A stretch of 64,000 nucleotides of DNA from DASRDU01 sp035560235 (GTDB lineage: Bacteria; Acidobacteriota; Blastocatellia; RBC074). Location of the stretch: contig DATMAG010000065.1 of NCBI GenBank assembly GCA_035560235.1, forward strand, positions 62,001 to 126,000, in the 5' to 3' direction. A program made the position numbers and the translations under genes. The notes below the pieces were generated by a model. That model did not search any database. It was not told where the DNA came from and saw only the letters and a program-made list of their open reading frames with translations. Below, one piece after another: positions 61,172 to 64,000 of this stretch (positions are counted from its first letter, which is position 1; each line of letters opens with the position of its first letter).

Positions 61172-61831
61172 CTACGAATTCTTCACCTTCTCCCAGTCCT
61201 TCAGAAAGTTGGCCAGCCCGATGTCCGTCAGCGGATGTTTGATGAGCTGTTCGAGGACCTTGAAGGGCATGGTGGCAATGTCCGCGCCGAGCCGGGCCGA
61301 TTCGATCACGTGCAGCGGATGGCGAATGCTGGCGGCCAGAATCTGCGTATTGAACCCGTAGTTGTCGAAGATTTCCCGAATCTCTCCGATCAGGCCCATG
61401 CCTTCGTGGCCGATGTCATCGAGACGACCGATGAACGGGCTGACGAAAGCTGATCCGGCCTTGGCCGACATCAGCGCCTGCGTCGCATTGAAGATCAGCG
61501 TCTGATTGATGCGAATGCCTTCCTTTGAAAGCGTGTGCGTGGCCTGCAGTCCGGCTTTGGTCATCGGCAGCTTGACGTAAACGTTCGGATGAATCCTGGC
61601 CAGGTCGCGGCCCTCGCTGAGCATGCCTTCGTAATCGGTCGCCACCACTTCGGCACTGACCGACGCGCCTTCCCAGTGGAGGATTTCGCAGATGGCGCGG
61701 ATGTGTTCCCTGAAATCAACCCGGCCTTCCTTTGCCACCAGGCTCGGATTGGTCGTCACGCCGTCCAGCACGCCGAGGCTGGCGGCTTCGCGGATTTCAT
61801 CAAGATTGGCGGTATCAACGAAAAACTTCAT
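61172..61831 (-). CDS. Transaldolase / fructose-6-phosphate aldolase (TalC/FSA type)
   Basis: A 219-residue single-domain TIM-barrel enzyme, starting at MKFFVDTANLDEIREA (61831). The Schiff-base Lys lies in VYVKLPMTKAGL, and FVSPFIGRLDDIGHEG and the C-terminal HPLTDIGLANFLKDW are typical of the TalC/FSA group. It acts in the non-oxidative pentose phosphate pathway or as a dihydroxyacetone-dependent aldolase. The family's split between the two activities depends on few residues and is not resolved here. Confidence 0.92.
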   Translation of the reverse strand: MKFFVDTANLDEIREAASLGVLDGVTTNPSLVAKEGRVDFREHIRAICEILHWEGASVSAEVVATDYEGMLSEGRDLARIHPNVYVKLPMTKAGLQATHTLSKEGIRINQTLIFNATQALMSAKAGSAFVSPFIGRLDDIGHEGMGLIGEIREIFDNYGFNTQILAASIRHPLHVIESARLGADIATMPFKVLEQLIKHPLTDIGLANFLKDWEKVKNS

Positions 61832-62102
61832 CGCATTCTTCCTTTCTCGCAGCTCCTCTGGTTTCACTAAACTCTGCCTGAGTTTCTGCCGATCTGTTAT
61901 GTGTGTTCAGGTGTTCCACTCTAGCACAGGGGAAAGGTGCATTAAAGAAACAGCCCGTCGCAGGTTCCGTCACCTGAACTGCCGGGTCGGGTGTTTGATT
62001 TTTTTCTTGCGTGGTGATGGCGAAACTCATAAGCTTTCCGCACCCAATCCCGCGCAGGCCCTGCCGGCTCCACCTTAATTCCGCCCCTTCCCCCAGGCAA
62101 CC

Positions 62103-63650
62103 ATGATCATTCCGATTGGGCACGACCGCCAGAAAACGCAGCGTTCACCTGTGGTCACCTGCACGCTCGTGGCGCTCAACGTTCTCTTCTTCGTGATCAG
62201 CATGATGGCTGATTCGGGGCAGGACCGGGAGATTCAGGCAGCGTTGCGCGACCTGATCGAATATGCTGAAAAGCATCCGCAGGTGGTCGTCAGCGAACAG
62301 GTCGAAGAGCTGGTGGTGCAGCTCACGGGCGGCGCAGATCTCTTCGGATTTCGCGAGGACATGCGCGAGCGGCGGCGGCAGCAGAAGGCCAGCGGCGGGT
62401 ATTCAACGGCTCTGCTTGAGCAGCCGGAGATGGATCTGCTGGCGACGCGGCTTGTCAGGACGTGGGACAATTACTGGGTCAACCGCTTCGGATTTGTCCC
62501 GAGCCGGCATGCGGCTTCGCTCTTCAATTATCTGAGCTGCATCTTTCTGCACGGCGGGCTGCTGCATCTGGCGGGCAATATGCTTTACCTGATGCTCGCC
62601 GGAATTGCGATTGAGGATTTGTGGGGACGCGGCGTCTATCTGGTCTTTTACCTGCTCAGCGGAGTGGCCGCGACGCTCGCGCACTACGCCTTCGAACCGC
62701 ACAGCAACGTTCCGGTGATCGGCGCGTCAGGAGCCATCGCCGGGCTGATGGGCGCCTTTATGGTGCGGCACTTTCACGCCCGCGTGAAGTTCTTCTACGC
62801 CTTCTTCTTCTTCATCCGGCGGGGCACGTTTCACATTCCGGCTTACATCGTGCTGCCGCTCTGGCTTCTGCAGCAGTTGTTCTTTGCGACGATGACCACG
62901 CAGCTCGGCATCAGCGCCGGAGTGGCCTTCTGGGCGCACATCGGCGGCTTTGCCTTCGGCGCGGCGGTGGCGGCGCTTCTCCATCACGGCGGCATCGAAC
63001 TGCGCTTTCTGACGCCGCAGGTCGAAGCGCAGGTCAGCTTCGACAAAAGCCATCTCGTCAGTGAAGCGCTCGACAAGCTCAACAGCGGTGACGCGGCAGC
63101 CGCGCTGCCCCGGCTGCAGATGCGCCTGCAGGTGAAGCCCGACGATATTGAGACAATGTATGCGCTCGCCCAGGCTTATTATCAGCTTGGCCGCCGCTCC
63201 GACATGGTCGCGCTCTTTCATCAGATCATCCGGCTGCAGTTGCGGGCCGGGAACCGTGACGCCGCGCTCAGCGCTTACGGAACGCTGCTGGACGCTTATG
63301 CCGAAGGCGAACAGCCGGAACCGCTGCCGCCGCGCGAATGGATGATGCTGTGTGATTACCTGAAGGAGACAGAACGACCGGAAGCAGCCGCCGACGAATA
63401 CTCCCGCCTCGCTGAAGCCTATCCCGACCAGTCATATGCAATCAGAGCGCTGATCTGCGCCGCTGAACTGTGCCTGCATCACCTCAACGAGCGCGAGCGT
63501 GCCCGCAGCCTCTTCAGGCGCGCCGCCTCACACGCCGCCACCTCACCGGCCTGGCGCTCCAGAATCGCCGCCGGGCTGGTGCAGATTGAAAGTTCCAGAT
63601 CAGCCGCCAGAATCATGAATGAGTTCGAGTTTCCCGGTCGTGACGAATGA
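62103..63650 (+). CDS. Rhomboid intramembrane serine protease with C-terminal TPRs
   Basis: A 515-residue fusion. Residues 18-35 are the first helix; a soluble insert (about 38-130) precedes the rhomboid core. LHGGLLHLAGNMLYL is the family HGG motif, VIGASGAIAGLMG carries catalytic Ser209, and FWAHIGGFAFG catalytic His279. Residues 310-515 are helical TPR-like repeats (AQAYYQLGRRSDMVALFHQIIR, EYSRLAEAYPDQSYAIRALICAAEL). Rhomboids cleave transmembrane segments; the TPR tail would recruit substrates or partners on the cytoplasmic side. Confidence 0.93.
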   Translation: MIIPIGHDRQKTQRSPVVTCTLVALNVLFFVISMMADSGQDREIQAALRDLIEYAEKHPQVVVSEQVEELVVQLTGGADLFGFREDMRERRRQQKASGGYSTALLEQPEMDLLATRLVRTWDNYWVNRFGFVPSRHAASLFNYLSCIFLHGGLLHLAGNMLYLMLAGIAIEDLWGRGVYLVFYLLSGVAATLAHYAFEPHSNVPVIGASGAIAGLMGAFMVRHFHARVKFFYAFFFFIRRGTFHIPAYIVLPLWLLQQLFFATMTTQLGISAGVAFWAHIGGFAFGAAVAALLHHGGIELRFLTPQVEAQVSFDKSHLVSEALDKLNSGDAAAALPRLQMRLQVKPDDIETMYALAQAYYQLGRRSDMVALFHQIIRLQLRAGNRDAALSAYGTLLDAYAEGEQPEPLPPREWMMLCDYLKETERPEAAADEYSRLAEAYPDQSYAIRALICAAELCLHHLNERERARSLFRRAASHAATSPAWRSRIAAGLVQIESSRSAARIMNEFEFPGRDE

Positions 63651-63773
63651 GCGCAGCCCGGCTTGAAAAATCCCGCTGAAAGGACGACGATCAGCGCGTT
63701 GCAGATCGGCAGAGCAGACCGATCCAAAGTCGCGCTTCGCGGCGCATCACTGTCAGTCACGGGGAATCTTCAG

Positions 63774-64000
63774 ATGTCACACGCGAAGAATTTTGAAGCA
63801 ACGCTGACCGGCGATCAGCCGCCTGCCGGGCTTTCGCCCTGTCTGCTCGCGCTCTGGCACGAACGGCGCGGCGACTGGCACAGGGCGCATGAAATCGTGC
63901 AGGACCTCGACACGCGCGAAGCCGCCGCCGTTCACGCTTATCTGCACCGGCGCGAAGGCGATGAATCGAATGCGCGGTACTGGTACCGGCGCGCCGACAA
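63774..64000 (+). CDS. Conserved hypothetical protein (partial)
   Basis: The first 75 codons of a gene running off the right edge. It reads MSHAKNFEATL, then LWHERRGDWHRAHEIVQD, AAAVHAYLHRREGD and ARYWYRRA. This pattern of Trp, His and Arg residues marks a small cytoplasmic family of unknown function that is common in environmental bacteria. It may be in an operon with the rhomboid gene 123 bp upstream. Confidence 0.75.
   Translation, partial: MSHAKNFEATLTGDQPPAGLSPCLLALWHERRGDWHRAHEIVQDLDTREAAAVHAYLHRREGDESNARYWYRRAD

Overview
The window looks like a chromosomal segment of a Gram-negative bacterium, most likely an Acidobacteriota member of the Blastocatellia type. This is inferred from several features. 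There is an Oar-like TonB-dependent receptor with a carboxypeptidase-regulatory N-domain. There is a NtrC-type regulator next to a MacB-like exporter. Very large SprB-repeat secreted proteins are present, gene density is mixed-strand with small operons, and short-oligomer inverted-repeat islands recur between genes. No phage, integrase, transposase, CRISPR or rRNA was seen. The only RNA gene found is an initiator tRNA-fMet.

Layout. 0-5.4 kb (minus strand): a sodium/solute symporter and a NagZ-like GH3 enzyme (cut by the left edge) behind a structured 280-nt leader, then a soluble transhydrogenase (sthA) with a ROK protein. 5.6-10 kb: nadA under twin operator boxes, a Rieske protein with a membrane partner, a lytic transglycosylase, and a lectin-domain exported protein. 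10-17.6 kb (plus strand): one long operon with an HlyD/MacA adaptor, MacB ATPase, two FtsX permeases, a sigma-54 response regulator and a histidine kinase. 17.8-25.2 kb: a class III aminotransferase, the cytochrome c maturation pair ResB/CcsA, and a lipoprotein/ATPase pair of a YnjBD-like importer without a permease. 25-34 kb: small enzymes (Uma2 nuclease, esterases, uracil-DNA glycosylase, a gutted M28 peptidase, dienelactone hydrolase, PPK2), a response regulator, a Crp/Fnr regulator, DedA and tRNA-fMet. 34-40 kb: thioesterase, RraA-like protein, methyltransferase, HAD, FAH-family, SDR and thioredoxin-like genes.

40-56 kb is the most distinctive part. Two giant secreted proteins (1529 and 1376 residues) share an unusual N-terminal export sequence and about 100 bp of upstream DNA although their bodies differ (SprB repeats in one, DUF11/SpaA-like repeats in the other). 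They flank a gametolysin-type metalloprotease and are followed by an Oar-like TonB-dependent receptor. Each of the three extracellular-protein genes has a strong hairpin 140-260 nt upstream of its start. I read this as a cell-surface module, but that role is inference. 56-64 kb: an IlvD/Edd-type dehydratase, an ABC-2 ATPase with a methyltransferase, an EF-hand protein, a fructose-6-phosphate aldolase-type transaldolase and a rhomboid-TPR fusion.

Seven intergenic gaps (at about 12.1, 14.7, 16.2, 20.9, 30.7, 38.2 and 61.1 kb) are filled by imperfect inverted repeats built from short tandem oligomers. The oligomer differs from locus to locus, but the architecture is the same. This is the main genome-scale pattern not explained by the genes.
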